Assembly: GCA_965261255.1 (NCBI GenBank)
Contig: CBDHCQ010000004.1
Location: 2,976,001 to 3,040,000, forward strand
Source of the DNA: Bin80 sp965261255
Lineage (GTDB): Bacteria; Bacteroidota; Rhodothermia; Rhodothermales; Bin80
Reading direction: 5' to 3'
DNA: 64,000 nt
This document shows, piece after piece, positions 27,323 to 36,161 of this stretch; the stretch's first letter is position 1, and every line of letters begins with the position of its first letter. A program made the translations under genes and the position numbers. The notes beneath the pieces are model-generated. The model did no database searches and was not told the DNA's origin. It saw only the letters and a list, made by a program, of their open reading frames with translations.

Positions 27323-28060
27323 TCAATCTTGCTTCTCAGCATCCAGGCGCATACAACTGAGCCCGAGATAAAGCAGAAGCGGTACGATCTTGCGGCGGGC
27401 CGGCCCTTGGAGATCCAGCGCAGTCAACCCGATGGAGACCGTCCATGCCGCAGGTATGATGGCGTGTGCCCACCAAGGTACGCGGGCAAAAAGAAAAGCA
27501 AATAGTGATGTTGCCAGCTTCAGGCCAATCAGGCGGGCAGTCAGCCCGAATAAAACTGTCTTGATTAAGCCCTCGACCACGAGTGTTCCAAAAGCCTGTA
27601 AAAATGCAGGTGCGGCAAATACACCCCCGGTCTTCTTCAGGAAGGCTATTGCGCGTGCCCGCCCAACGCCGAGGGATTCCAAAATCTGCTGCTGTTCGGC
27701 TTGTGTAAACTTTGAAAAAGTATCCACAGCATAATCCTGTGCCATACGGACGAGCAAATCACGCTCTGTGCCCTGATCGGCCAAGGGGACCTTCAGGAAC
27801 CGTGCCGTGTCGCGAATAATGTACCGGAAATTGGCCCCAGGCTCCATGCCGACAACCCTCCGGAAATTAAAGGCAATGTCACTGCTGCCCAAGTAACGGA
27901 TCTTTCTTTCAAGCCCCTCACATAGTGCTATCTGCTGATTCGCTGAATCCAGGGCCTCAAGGCGCCTCTTGAGGTCAGCACAGCGATCAAATGGGCCCTC
28001 AATAATTCGGATCATGTACGCGTAATCCTCACGCGAAAGCTCCATCAATAAATCTTGCAT
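27323..28060 (-). CDS. YaaW-like (UPF0174) protein
   Basis: 245 aa. The N-terminal half is helical and includes NFRRVVGMEPGANFRYIIRD and a DLLVRMAQDYAVDTFSKFT block; the C-terminal half has hydrophobic stretches from about 150 on (FLQAFGTLVVEGLIKTVLFG, then ARVPWWAHAIIPAAWTVSIG) that could lie in or on the membrane. The whole pattern recalls UPF0174/YaaW proteins, whose function is not established. Convergent with the bPH2 pair and just downstream of the GNAT gene on the same strand. Confidence 0.5.
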   Translation of the reverse strand: MQDLLMELSREDYAYMIRIIEGPFDRCADLKRRLEALDSANQQIALCEGLERKIRYLGSSDIAFNFRRVVGMEPGANFRYIIRDTARFLKVPLADQGTERDLLVRMAQDYAVDTFSKFTQAEQQQILESLGVGRARAIAFLKKTGGVFAAPAFLQAFGTLVVEGLIKTVLFGLTARLIGLKLATSLFAFLFARVPWWAHAIIPAAWTVSIGLTALDLQGPARRKIVPLLLYLGLSCMRLDAEKQD

Positions 28061-28089
28061 TCGGCTACCCGGAGAATGGTTGTTTATGA

Positions 28090-28566
28090 TTAGGTTGTCG
28101 CCCGCTGATCAAGTGAGCGCAAGTGATAATGATCGAAGGTCTCGTCCAGTGTGTAACCCAGTTTCTCATACAGGTGCTTGGCGTTTGTATTCGTTTTCTC
28201 GGTTGCCAGCTCCAAGGCAATGCATCCACTTTGAGCTGCCTGGATTCTTGCTTCCTCCATTAATCTTTGTCCTACACCTTGCCCTCGCCAATCCCGTTGG
28301 ACGTACAGATCATTCAAAATCCAGATTGCCCCCATACGTACCGACGAAAACATAGGATACAGCTGAACAAACCCAGCCAGCGACTCATTCCCTACCCGTG
28401 CTACGAGAATGATTGAATCTTTGTGTCGCAGGCGTGCTTCAAGAAAGTCCCTTGCACCTGAAATGTCCGTCTCCATCCGGTAGAACCGTCGGTAACCATC
28501 AAATAATTGAGACAGCTGTGGCAATTCGTTAAATGTGGCTCTTTCTATGTGGATATCAGCTTTCAT
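28090..28566 (-). CDS. GNAT-family N-acetyltransferase
   Basis: 158 aa, one Gcn5-related acetyltransferase fold. Motif A is complete: WILNDLYVQRDWRGQGVGQR, with the RGQGVG acetyl-CoA loop, followed by the beta5/alpha4 part LELATEKTNTNAKHLYEKLG and YTLDETFDHYHL. The acceptor substrate cannot be predicted. It is oriented away from malQ, which starts about 50 bp away on the opposite strand. Confidence 0.92.
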   Translation of the reverse strand: MKADIHIERATFNELPQLSQLFDGYRRFYRMETDISGARDFLEARLRHKDSIILVARVGNESLAGFVQLYPMFSSVRMGAIWILNDLYVQRDWRGQGVGQRLMEEARIQAAQSGCIALELATEKTNTNAKHLYEKLGYTLDETFDHYHLRSLDQRATT

Positions 28567-28619
28567 GGCACGAATTCGTTTAATTGAAGTTTGCGGCTTG
28601 TTTACGCCATCGGACTGCT

Positions 28620-30107
28620 ATGCGCTCCAGCGGACTTCTGTTACATGTAACTTCCTTACCGTCTCGCTTTGGAATTGGCGACCTTGGACCCGAGGCCCGA
28701 CGCTTTGTTGATATTCTGGCCGAAACCGGACAGACTTGGTGGCAGCTCCTGCCAGTTTGCCCGGCAGGACTGGGCGACTCACCTTATGCAAGCCCCTCAT
28801 CATTTGCAGGCAATCCCTTGCTGATAAGCCCTGAGCTTCTGGTTCAGGACGGATGGATAACCGAGTCAGAACTTGACACCTACCCTGCCAACTCACTGGG
28901 TATCGTTGAATATCCGTCTGTTGCAACATACAAGTCAAAGCTACTGGAGCTGGCGTTCTCCCGATTTATCAGGCAGCCCCAAATGGATGACTTTCAAGCA
29001 TTCGTCAACAGAGAGGCCGACTGGTTGTTGCCGTACGCTGCCTTCCGCGCACGGAAGTTTAAACACCAGGGCAAGATATGGACTGCCTGGCCCACACATG
29101 ACCGAATCCCTCCTGATGAACAAGCACTGAATCCTGATCTGCCTGAGCTTCAATTCTATCTGTTTGAACAGTTCCTTTTCGATGGTCAATGGCGCAACCT
29201 GTGCGGCTACTGCAGAAAGCATAATGTCAAAATTATGGGGGATCTGCCTATTTACGTCGCACATGACAGTGCTGACGTATGGGCAAGCCCTGACCTGTTT
29301 CAACTGGATGATGCAGGTGAACCCTCGGTAGTGGCCGGCGTGCCTCCCGATTTTTTCAGCGAAACCGGGCAACGCTGGGGAAACCCCATTTATCGCTGGG
29401 AAGTCATGGCGGAGCGCGGCTTCAAATGGTGGACTCGCCGCATGAAACGGGCATGGAGCCTGTATGACAGTGTACGCCTGGATCATTTTCGCGGCTTGGC
29501 CGGATACTGGGAAATTCCAGCCTCTGAAGAGACCGCGGTGCGGGGGCGTTGGGTGAAGGGCCCTGGGCAAATACTTTTCGATCATCTGGTGTCAGAATGC
29601 GGGCCCCTGCCTGTGATTGCCGAAAATCTGGGGGTGATCACGCCCGATGTTGTAGAGTTGATGGAGAATAACTCGTTTCCTGGAATGGCTGTGATCCAGT
29701 TCGGCTTTGATGCGGGTATGGATAACCCGCATCTACCACACAACTACCGGCCGAATCAATGTGTCTACACCGGAACGCATGACAATGACACGCTTCGCGG
29801 CTGGTGGGACGCACTATCTGGGCGTGAACGGGCATTCGCGCAGGAATACCTGCAGATTCAAGCTGACGAGAACATTTGCCCGACGGCAATTGAGCGCTGC
29901 CTGGATTCGGATGCGGACCTCGTAATCACGCCTGTGCAGGATGTCCTAGGGCTGGATGGTCAGGCCCGCATGAACTTTCCTGGGACTGCCTTTGGCAATT
30001 GGCGCTGGAGACTCTCGCCCAAACAGCAGACCGAACTGCGCGAAAAATTCGGCCAATGGCTGCTAGACTCCACCTCAGGAAGCAGACGGCTGAGCGTGCA
30101 GAACTAA
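28620..30107 (+). CDS. malQ: 4-alpha-glucanotransferase
   Basis: Disproportionating enzyme (GH77) that moves glucan segments between malto-oligosaccharides. Reading from the ATG at 28620 gives the canonical MRSSGLLLHVTSLPS start and about 495 aa; an upstream TTG (28584) would add residues without family support. Visible motifs: GDSPYASPSSFAGNP, the nucleophile region VRLDHFRGLAGYWEIP, the acid region VIAENLG, and GTHDNDTLRGW with the third carboxylate. First gene of a glycogen/maltodextrin cluster. Its last 33 bases overlap the convergent end of glgX, so the two transcripts meet tail to tail. Confidence 0.97.
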   Translation: MRSSGLLLHVTSLPSRFGIGDLGPEARRFVDILAETGQTWWQLLPVCPAGLGDSPYASPSSFAGNPLLISPELLVQDGWITESELDTYPANSLGIVEYPSVATYKSKLLELAFSRFIRQPQMDDFQAFVNREADWLLPYAAFRARKFKHQGKIWTAWPTHDRIPPDEQALNPDLPELQFYLFEQFLFDGQWRNLCGYCRKHNVKIMGDLPIYVAHDSADVWASPDLFQLDDAGEPSVVAGVPPDFFSETGQRWGNPIYRWEVMAERGFKWWTRRMKRAWSLYDSVRLDHFRGLAGYWEIPASEETAVRGRWVKGPGQILFDHLVSECGPLPVIAENLGVITPDVVELMENNSFPGMAVIQFGFDAGMDNPHLPHNYRPNQCVYTGTHDNDTLRGWWDALSGRERAFAQEYLQIQADENICPTAIERCLDSDADLVITPVQDVLGLDGQARMNFPGTAFGNWRWRLSPKQQTELREKFGQWLLDSTSGSRRLSVQN

Positions 30108-32120
30108 TACGGACTGGAAGTCTACACTAGCATAGTTGCCCTCTGATTCCGAATCCATAAGTACACTGTGCTCACCCCAGCCCAAGCCCCAACTCCAGAC
30201 GTACTCATCAGAGAGCTTAAACCGAATCGGCTCACCGGTAGGATTGAAGCAGATCAACAACATGTCCGGGGCGGCCAGCCACATACCGAATGCTTGCGCC
30301 TTTGCCCAATCTTCAGACTGCATTACACGCCCCTCTGGATGCCACCAAACCGCATCTGGTAACCCGTGTGTACCTACTTTCCCAGTTAAAAATCGGTTTC
30401 GCCGCAATGATGGATGCGCCTTACGGAAGGCACTGAGCTGCCGAACAAAATCAAGCAGCGCCTGACTGGACGGATCTATATCCCAGTCATACCAAGATAC
30501 CTCATTGTCCTGGCAATAGGCGTTATTGTTACCGAGTTGCGTTCGTCCGAGTTCGTCCCCTCCGAGGATCATGGGAACCCCCTGAGATACAAACAGAGTC
30601 GTCAGCAGGCTGCGTCTAAGGCGATCACGTCGTGCTACTACGCGCGGATCCAATGAAGGCCCCTCTTCACCACAATCCTGACTGTAATTTGCATCCGTAC
30701 CATCTTTGTTGTCTTCCAGGTTAGCCAGATTACGCTTTTGGCGGTACGATACCAGGTCTAAAAGCGTAAACCCATCATGCGATGTCACATAGTTTATGGA
30801 TGAAGATGGCCGACGATGCCCTGCTTTAAACAGATCACTAGAACCCGCCAGTCTTGTAGCAAACTCGCCCGCCATCCCCGACTCGCCACGCCAGTAACGA
30901 CGCACAGTATCACGGTACTTACCATTCCACTCTCTCCACGGTGCCGGGTATGCACCTAACCTATAGCCCCGACGTCCAATATCCCACGGTTCTGCAATCA
31001 ACTTTACCCTCGAGAGAACTGGATCCTGCTGTACCATTTGCAGCCATCCGTTCTGCATGTTTACCTCGCATCTTTCCCGAAGCAAAGTACTGGTTAAATC
31101 GAACCTGAAGCCGTCCACATCCATCACCTCCACCCAGTACCGCAGACTGTCCATAATAAGACGGCGCACAAACGGATGCTCTGCGCGAAGTGTATTACCA
31201 CACCCGGTACTGTCGTAAAGAAACCGTGACTGTCCTGGTTTCGCTACGTAATAGGAAGCATTATCTATCCCACGCCAAGATAATGTTGGCCCGACATGAT
31301 TTCCCTCGCCCGTGTGATTGTATACAACATCCAGTATGACCTCGAATCCGGCATCATGCATGGCAGCGACCATTGTCCTGAACTCTACCGCCGCATCGGC
31401 TGCACTGCCCGCTGCAAAGCGTGAGTCCGGCGCAAAAAAAGACAATGGATTATACCCCCAGTATTGCGATAGTCCCCCCTGAACAAGGCGCTCGTCCTGC
31501 ACGGCGGTGTGGACTGGCAGGAGCTCAACAGTCGTAACCCCGAGTGAATTAAGGTGCGAAAGAACCGGATCCGATGCCGCTCCCAGGTAAGTGCCGCGAA
31601 GCGCAGGAGGAACATCAGGATGCAACGCGCTCAGCCCCTTCACATGCGTCTCGTATATGACCATATCCCTCCAGGGAGTGCGAGGAAATACCTTCGTGCT
31701 CGCGGTCGGCCTGGAATCGACCACTACACCGATCGGGGCGTAGGGTGCACTGTCGGCCGGATTAAGCACCCTGTCGTCTAGGTTGCGATCATGACCGTAC
31801 AGACTCTCATGCCATTGCGGCATTCGGCTTATCTCGCGTGCGTATGGGTCCAATAACAGTTTTGCAGCGTTAAACCGGTGTCCATCGTCGGGAGCCCAAG
31901 GGCCATGAACGCGATAAGCGTATCGCTGCCCAGAACATACACCGGCTACATAAACATGCCATACATCCCCAGTCCGCGTGCTCACGTCTATTGTGCGCTC
32001 TATTCTGTGCTCTTCATCAAGCAGAACGAGCTCCACTCGATCGGCATGTGCACTGAAAATGGCAAAGTTGGCGCCATTACGATCCAGTTGTGCCCCTAAT
32101 GATGTAATTTCGTTTATCAT
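30075..32120 (-). CDS. glgX: Glycogen debranching enzyme (isoamylase type)
   Basis: Hydrolyses alpha-1,6 branches of glycogen limit dextrins. An N-terminal CBM48 (GANFAIFSAHADRVELVLLD) precedes the GH13_11 barrel. Motifs in order: GTYLGAAS with the catalytic loop TTVELLPVHTAVQDE, VVYNHTGEGN, the nucleophile D in GFRFDLTSTL, the acid/base E in KLIAEPWDIG and the third D in VTSHDGFTL. Length 681 aa is usual. It is transcribed away from glgE with a 98-bp shared upstream region, and overlaps malQ at its 3' end. Confidence 0.97.
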   Translation of the reverse strand: MINEITSLGAQLDRNGANFAIFSAHADRVELVLLDEEHRIERTIDVSTRTGDVWHVYVAGVCSGQRYAYRVHGPWAPDDGHRFNAAKLLLDPYAREISRMPQWHESLYGHDRNLDDRVLNPADSAPYAPIGVVVDSRPTASTKVFPRTPWRDMVIYETHVKGLSALHPDVPPALRGTYLGAASDPVLSHLNSLGVTTVELLPVHTAVQDERLVQGGLSQYWGYNPLSFFAPDSRFAAGSAADAAVEFRTMVAAMHDAGFEVILDVVYNHTGEGNHVGPTLSWRGIDNASYYVAKPGQSRFLYDSTGCGNTLRAEHPFVRRLIMDSLRYWVEVMDVDGFRFDLTSTLLRERCEVNMQNGWLQMVQQDPVLSRVKLIAEPWDIGRRGYRLGAYPAPWREWNGKYRDTVRRYWRGESGMAGEFATRLAGSSDLFKAGHRRPSSSINYVTSHDGFTLLDLVSYRQKRNLANLEDNKDGTDANYSQDCGEEGPSLDPRVVARRDRLRRSLLTTLFVSQGVPMILGGDELGRTQLGNNNAYCQDNEVSWYDWDIDPSSQALLDFVRQLSAFRKAHPSLRRNRFLTGKVGTHGLPDAVWWHPEGRVMQSEDWAKAQAFGMWLAAPDMLLICFNPTGEPIRFKLSDEYVWSWGLGWGEHSVLMDSESEGNYASVDFQSVLVLHAQPSAS

Positions 32121-32218
32121 TTGCCTGTCTCAACGGACAGATACGATGTTCGGTGAGTTGAATGCACACAAGATATGCCATACCACATGGGCACCAAGAA
32201 TAAGCAATTGCCCGCAAT

Positions 32219-34192
32219 ATGAAGTCCGTTTCTGAACGTTGGTCTCGCGTTTTTATTACTTCTGTATCTCCCTGCGTCCAGGATGGTGATTGGCCTATCA
32301 AACGAATCGTGGGAGAGTCTGTCAATGTAACCGCCGGCATAATCGTTGACGGACACGACCGACTGTGCACAAGACTCCATGTCACGCGCCTGGGTGGTGC
32401 CACCGAAGAGATACCCATGGCACTTGAGCACAACGACGAATATACCGGTACCTTTATTACTGAAGCCCCCGGCATGTATACCTACCATGTGCGCGCCTGG
32501 GTTGACCGCTACGGCTCATGGCAGGAACAATACATACGTCGGGTTGACGGGGGGGTACCTGAAACTGAACTCAAAGTAGAACTCCTGGCCGGCGCAGCCC
32601 TGCTTAAGGAGTATGCCGTGAATGCTCACCGCGAAGCTCGTGAGCAACTTTTGGCGTTCGCTGAGGAATATACTGAAGGCAATATACGCGCGCCCCTGGC
32701 ACAAGAACCTCTGCGGTTAGCTCTGGAAAATGACCCTCAGCGAGGCGCAGTCAAAAGCACCGTTATTACGGTAGATGTCGACCGTGAGCTCGCCGGCTTT
32801 GCGGCATGGTACGAATTTTTTCCGCGTTCAAGCGCCAGTGTGCCCGGTATACACGGAACACTGGATGACGCGGCCGCTCGCCTCAAAGGTATACGGGATA
32901 TGGGTTTTGATATCGTCTACCTGCCGCCAATCCACCCGATCGGTATTACCTTTCGCAAAGGCAAGGATAACAACCCCGTGGCCCAACCGGGCGAACCAGG
33001 AAGTCCATGGGCAATCGGTAGCCCCGACGGCGGACATACCAGCGTACACAAAGATCTAGGGGGCCTGCCTGCATTCGACCGGTTCGTCACGGCGGCCAGC
33101 AAATTGAATCTGGAAGTCGCACTTGATATCGCGTTCCAGTGCTCCCCCGATCACCCATGGGTTAAAGAACATCCCGAGTGGTTCAAAAAACGCGCCGACG
33201 GCAGTATCCGCTACGCGGAAAACCCCCCGAAAAAGTACCAGGATGTATTTCCGTTGGATTTCGAGTGCGTGGAGTGGCGCGCACTCTGGGAAGCACTGAA
33301 GGATATATTTGAATTCTGGATCAAGCGTGGTGTACGGATATTTCGGGTAGACAACCCGCATACCAAGCCACTGGCATTCTGGATATGGTGCCTGACCCGT
33401 CTCCGCCACAAATACCCAGACCTGATTTTCCTGGCAGAGGCATTCACACGTCCGAAAACGATGTACACGCTTGCCAAACTGGGATTCAATAATTCATATA
33501 CCTACTTCACGTGGCGTAACACGAAAGAAGAGTTGGCCACCTACCTTCAGGAGTTGACCACGACCAATGTTGTTGAGTATTTTCGGCCGAACTTCTGGCC
33601 GAACACACCCGACATTCTGCACGAGTATCTGGCCAGCGGCGGACGCCCAGCACACATCATTCGTTATGTCCTCGCCGCTACTCTGTCGCCTGTGTATGGT
33701 ATTTACGGTCCTCCCTACGAACATATGGTTGCCAACCAGCACCCGGACCGGGAAGAGTACGCCGATAATGAGAAATATGAAATCCGCACATGGAACTGGA
33801 ATGATCTTGATTCTCTGCAGACTATTTTCCGGCGTGTTAACCGAATCAGAAAAGACAACGCCGCCCTGCAGCAATTGCGCAATTTGCGGTTCCTGGACAT
33901 CCAGAACCCGCTTATGCTTGCCTACTACAAGAATGCAGGACCTAACGCAATTGTATGCGTCGTAAGCCTGGATCCGTTTCAGGCACAGGAGGGCGTAGTT
34001 TGTCTGCCCCTGGAAGATCTAGGATTACCTGCCGCGGCACCGTTCCAGATGCTTGATTTGCTTGGCGGTGAACGGTATATCTGGCAGGGAAACCACCACC
34101 ATATCCGCATAGATCCACATCTCATGCCCGTACGAATTTTTCAGATTCTTCGTCGCGTACGGACAGAAGCGGACTTTGACTATTTCGTGTAG
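32219..34192 (+). CDS. glgE: Alpha-1,4-glucan:maltose-1-phosphate maltosyltransferase
   Basis: Extends alpha-glucans by two glucose units from maltose-1-phosphate (GH13_3). The 657-aa protein has the N-terminal domain S typical of GlgE, the catalytic domain with nucleophile D378 in FRVDNPHTKP and acid/base E407 in FLAEAFTRPK (29 residues apart, as in the Streptomyces enzyme), and GFNNSYTYFTWRN downstream. GlgB follows with a 3-bp gap, the usual GlgE-pathway pairing. No trehalose synthase, maltokinase or GlgM-like glycosyltransferase is in the window, so the source of maltose-1-phosphate must lie elsewhere. Confidence 0.97.
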   Translation: MKSVSERWSRVFITSVSPCVQDGDWPIKRIVGESVNVTAGIIVDGHDRLCTRLHVTRLGGATEEIPMALEHNDEYTGTFITEAPGMYTYHVRAWVDRYGSWQEQYIRRVDGGVPETELKVELLAGAALLKEYAVNAHREAREQLLAFAEEYTEGNIRAPLAQEPLRLALENDPQRGAVKSTVITVDVDRELAGFAAWYEFFPRSSASVPGIHGTLDDAAARLKGIRDMGFDIVYLPPIHPIGITFRKGKDNNPVAQPGEPGSPWAIGSPDGGHTSVHKDLGGLPAFDRFVTAASKLNLEVALDIAFQCSPDHPWVKEHPEWFKKRADGSIRYAENPPKKYQDVFPLDFECVEWRALWEALKDIFEFWIKRGVRIFRVDNPHTKPLAFWIWCLTRLRHKYPDLIFLAEAFTRPKTMYTLAKLGFNNSYTYFTWRNTKEELATYLQELTTTNVVEYFRPNFWPNTPDILHEYLASGGRPAHIIRYVLAATLSPVYGIYGPPYEHMVANQHPDREEYADNEKYEIRTWNWNDLDSLQTIFRRVNRIRKDNAALQQLRNLRFLDIQNPLMLAYYKNAGPNAIVCVVSLDPFQAQEGVVCLPLEDLGLPAAAPFQMLDLLGGERYIWQGNHHHIRIDPHLMPVRIFQILRRVRTEADFDYFV

Positions 34193-34195
34193 CTG

Positions 34196-36088
34196 ATGAA
34201 AACTGGATCCAGGACCGCTAATGAAAAGTGGCTCTCCGATGAGGATCTCTATTTCTGGTCCCAGGGGACGCTTACCAAGAGCTATGACCGACTCGGCGGA
34301 CATTTGGTGGAAGACGGGGCGTGGTTTGCGGTCTGGGCACCTAACGCAGATTCGGTCAGTGTCATTGGCGATTTTAACGAATGGAACGCCGATGCGCATC
34401 CCATGGAGCGAACCGGGAGTGGTTGTTGGGAATGTTTTGTTCCTGGAGCTGCGTCGAGACAGCGGTATAAATACCGTATTCGGCGTGGTCTGTATGTAGC
34501 TGATAAGTCGGATCCGTTTGCGTTCCAGATGGAGCCGCCGGTACCACGCGGCAGCAGTGTTCAAGGTCTGTCCGCAATCCTTACTTCCTTAGAATATGAA
34601 TGGCAGGATGAGACGTGGATGAATCAGCGCAGTGGACCAGACACGCTGAACAAGCCCGTATCGGTCTATGAAGTGCACCTTGGGTCCTGGCGGCACAAGG
34701 GTCTGGGGACATCTCTTTCTTATCGTGAAATTGCCGTACCGCTCGCGGACCACGTTAAGGATCTAGGTTTTACACATGTTGAGCTTCTACCTGTTGCCGA
34801 GCACGCTTTCTACGGATCCTGGGGGTATCAGGTCGTGGGCTACTTTTCGCCCACGCACCGGTACGGTCCACCGGAGGATCTAATGTTTCTCATCGATACA
34901 CTGCATCAGCGCGGTATCGGAGTGATCCTGGATTGGGTGCCGGCCCATTTTGCAACGGATCCACAGGGATTGGTCTTTTATGATGGCTCAACCCTGTTTG
35001 AGTACGATGATCCCAAGATGCGCTACCACCCGGATTGGGGAACCTATATCTTCGACTATGGCAGAACTGAAGTTCGCAATTTCTTGATTTCAAACGCATT
35101 GTTCTGGCTCGACCGATATCATGTGGACGCACTGCGGGTTGATGCAGTTGCCTCCATGCTTTATCGGGATTACTCACGTGAGGACTGGTCGCCCAACATT
35201 TTCGGTGGCAATGAGAACCTGGAAGCAATTGATCTCATCAAGAAAACAAACGAGGCCGTCTATTCCAATTTCCCCGGAGCATTTACGATTGCAGAAGAAT
35301 CTACTGCCTTCAGGGGGGTCTCGTCCCCGACCTACAATCACGGATTGGGCTTCATGTACAAATGGAATATGGGCTGGATGCACGATACGCTGGCCTACAT
35401 GCGGGAAGACCCTGTGCACCGAAAATATCACCATAACCGGCTCACGTTTTCCTTCATGTATGCCTTCAGTGAGCACTATGTACTCCCGCTTTCCCACGAC
35501 GAAGTGGTCCATGGAAAGGGCTCACTATGGAGCCGTATGCCGGGAGATGAATGGCAGAAAGCAGCCAACTACCGCCTGCTTCTTGGGCATCTGTTTGGAC
35601 ACCCCGGCAAAAAAATGCTCTTTATGGGGAGCGAGTTTGCCCAGGCTGAAGAATGGAATCACGATAAACCGCTCGACTGGGAGTTGTTGGACCGTCCGCT
35701 GAACAGCGGAATTTTTCACCTCGTGCAAGACCTTAACAAACTGTATCGGGATTGTGCTCCTCTTTGGAACGACAGCCCGGATGGCTGGTCATGGATTGGG
35801 GAACACGCTGACGACTCAATTCTGATTTACGAACGCAAACACGGGGCTGAGAGCATGATTTTTGTCCTGAACATGACGCCGGTCCCACGTGAGAATTTCA
35901 GGATTGGGGTAAAAGGGGAAGGTTGGTGGCAGGAGCGGTTAAACAGTGATGCGACGACGTATGGAGGAAGTGGTATGGGCAACATGGGGAAAGTAGAAAG
36001 TGTGCCCGTTCCCTGCCATGGACACCCAGTAAGCGTCGTCGTCATACTGCCTCCGCTTGCTTTCTTGGTGCTGGAAAAAGGTGCCTGA
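34196..36088 (+). CDS. glgB: 1,4-alpha-glucan branching enzyme
   Basis: Introduces alpha-1,6 branches into the glucan made by GlgE. A CBM48 lies at about 40-130 (WAPNADSVSVIGDFNEWNAD), then the GH13_9 barrel: HVELLPVAEHAFYGSWGYQV, nucleophile D316 in DALRVDAVASML, acid/base E367 in TIAEESTAF, LSHDEVVHGKGSL, and the C-terminal domain. It has only one N-terminal module, so it is the shorter branching-enzyme form (630 aa). Co-transcribed with glgE (3-bp gap). The next gene starts 73 bp after its stop. Confidence 0.97.
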   Translation: MKTGSRTANEKWLSDEDLYFWSQGTLTKSYDRLGGHLVEDGAWFAVWAPNADSVSVIGDFNEWNADAHPMERTGSGCWECFVPGAASRQRYKYRIRRGLYVADKSDPFAFQMEPPVPRGSSVQGLSAILTSLEYEWQDETWMNQRSGPDTLNKPVSVYEVHLGSWRHKGLGTSLSYREIAVPLADHVKDLGFTHVELLPVAEHAFYGSWGYQVVGYFSPTHRYGPPEDLMFLIDTLHQRGIGVILDWVPAHFATDPQGLVFYDGSTLFEYDDPKMRYHPDWGTYIFDYGRTEVRNFLISNALFWLDRYHVDALRVDAVASMLYRDYSREDWSPNIFGGNENLEAIDLIKKTNEAVYSNFPGAFTIAEESTAFRGVSSPTYNHGLGFMYKWNMGWMHDTLAYMREDPVHRKYHHNRLTFSFMYAFSEHYVLPLSHDEVVHGKGSLWSRMPGDEWQKAANYRLLLGHLFGHPGKKMLFMGSEFAQAEEWNHDKPLDWELLDRPLNSGIFHLVQDLNKLYRDCAPLWNDSPDGWSWIGEHADDSILIYERKHGAESMIFVLNMTPVPRENFRIGVKGEGWWQERLNSDATTYGGSGMGNMGKVESVPVPCHGHPVSVVVILPPLAFLVLEKGA

Positions 36089-36161
36089 TACGCGTTTGCA
36101 TCATATTGGAACAAATATCGTAACAAGCGGGTCGCCCATATTTTTCATCAATGTTTGCCCC

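Noticed and set aside
27221..27327. 9-bp inverted repeat (ATTGAGTCC / GGACTCAAT) around the convergent gap
   Set aside because: Arms are about 90 bp apart, one runs into a coding end, and the inner hairpin is a better structural candidate.
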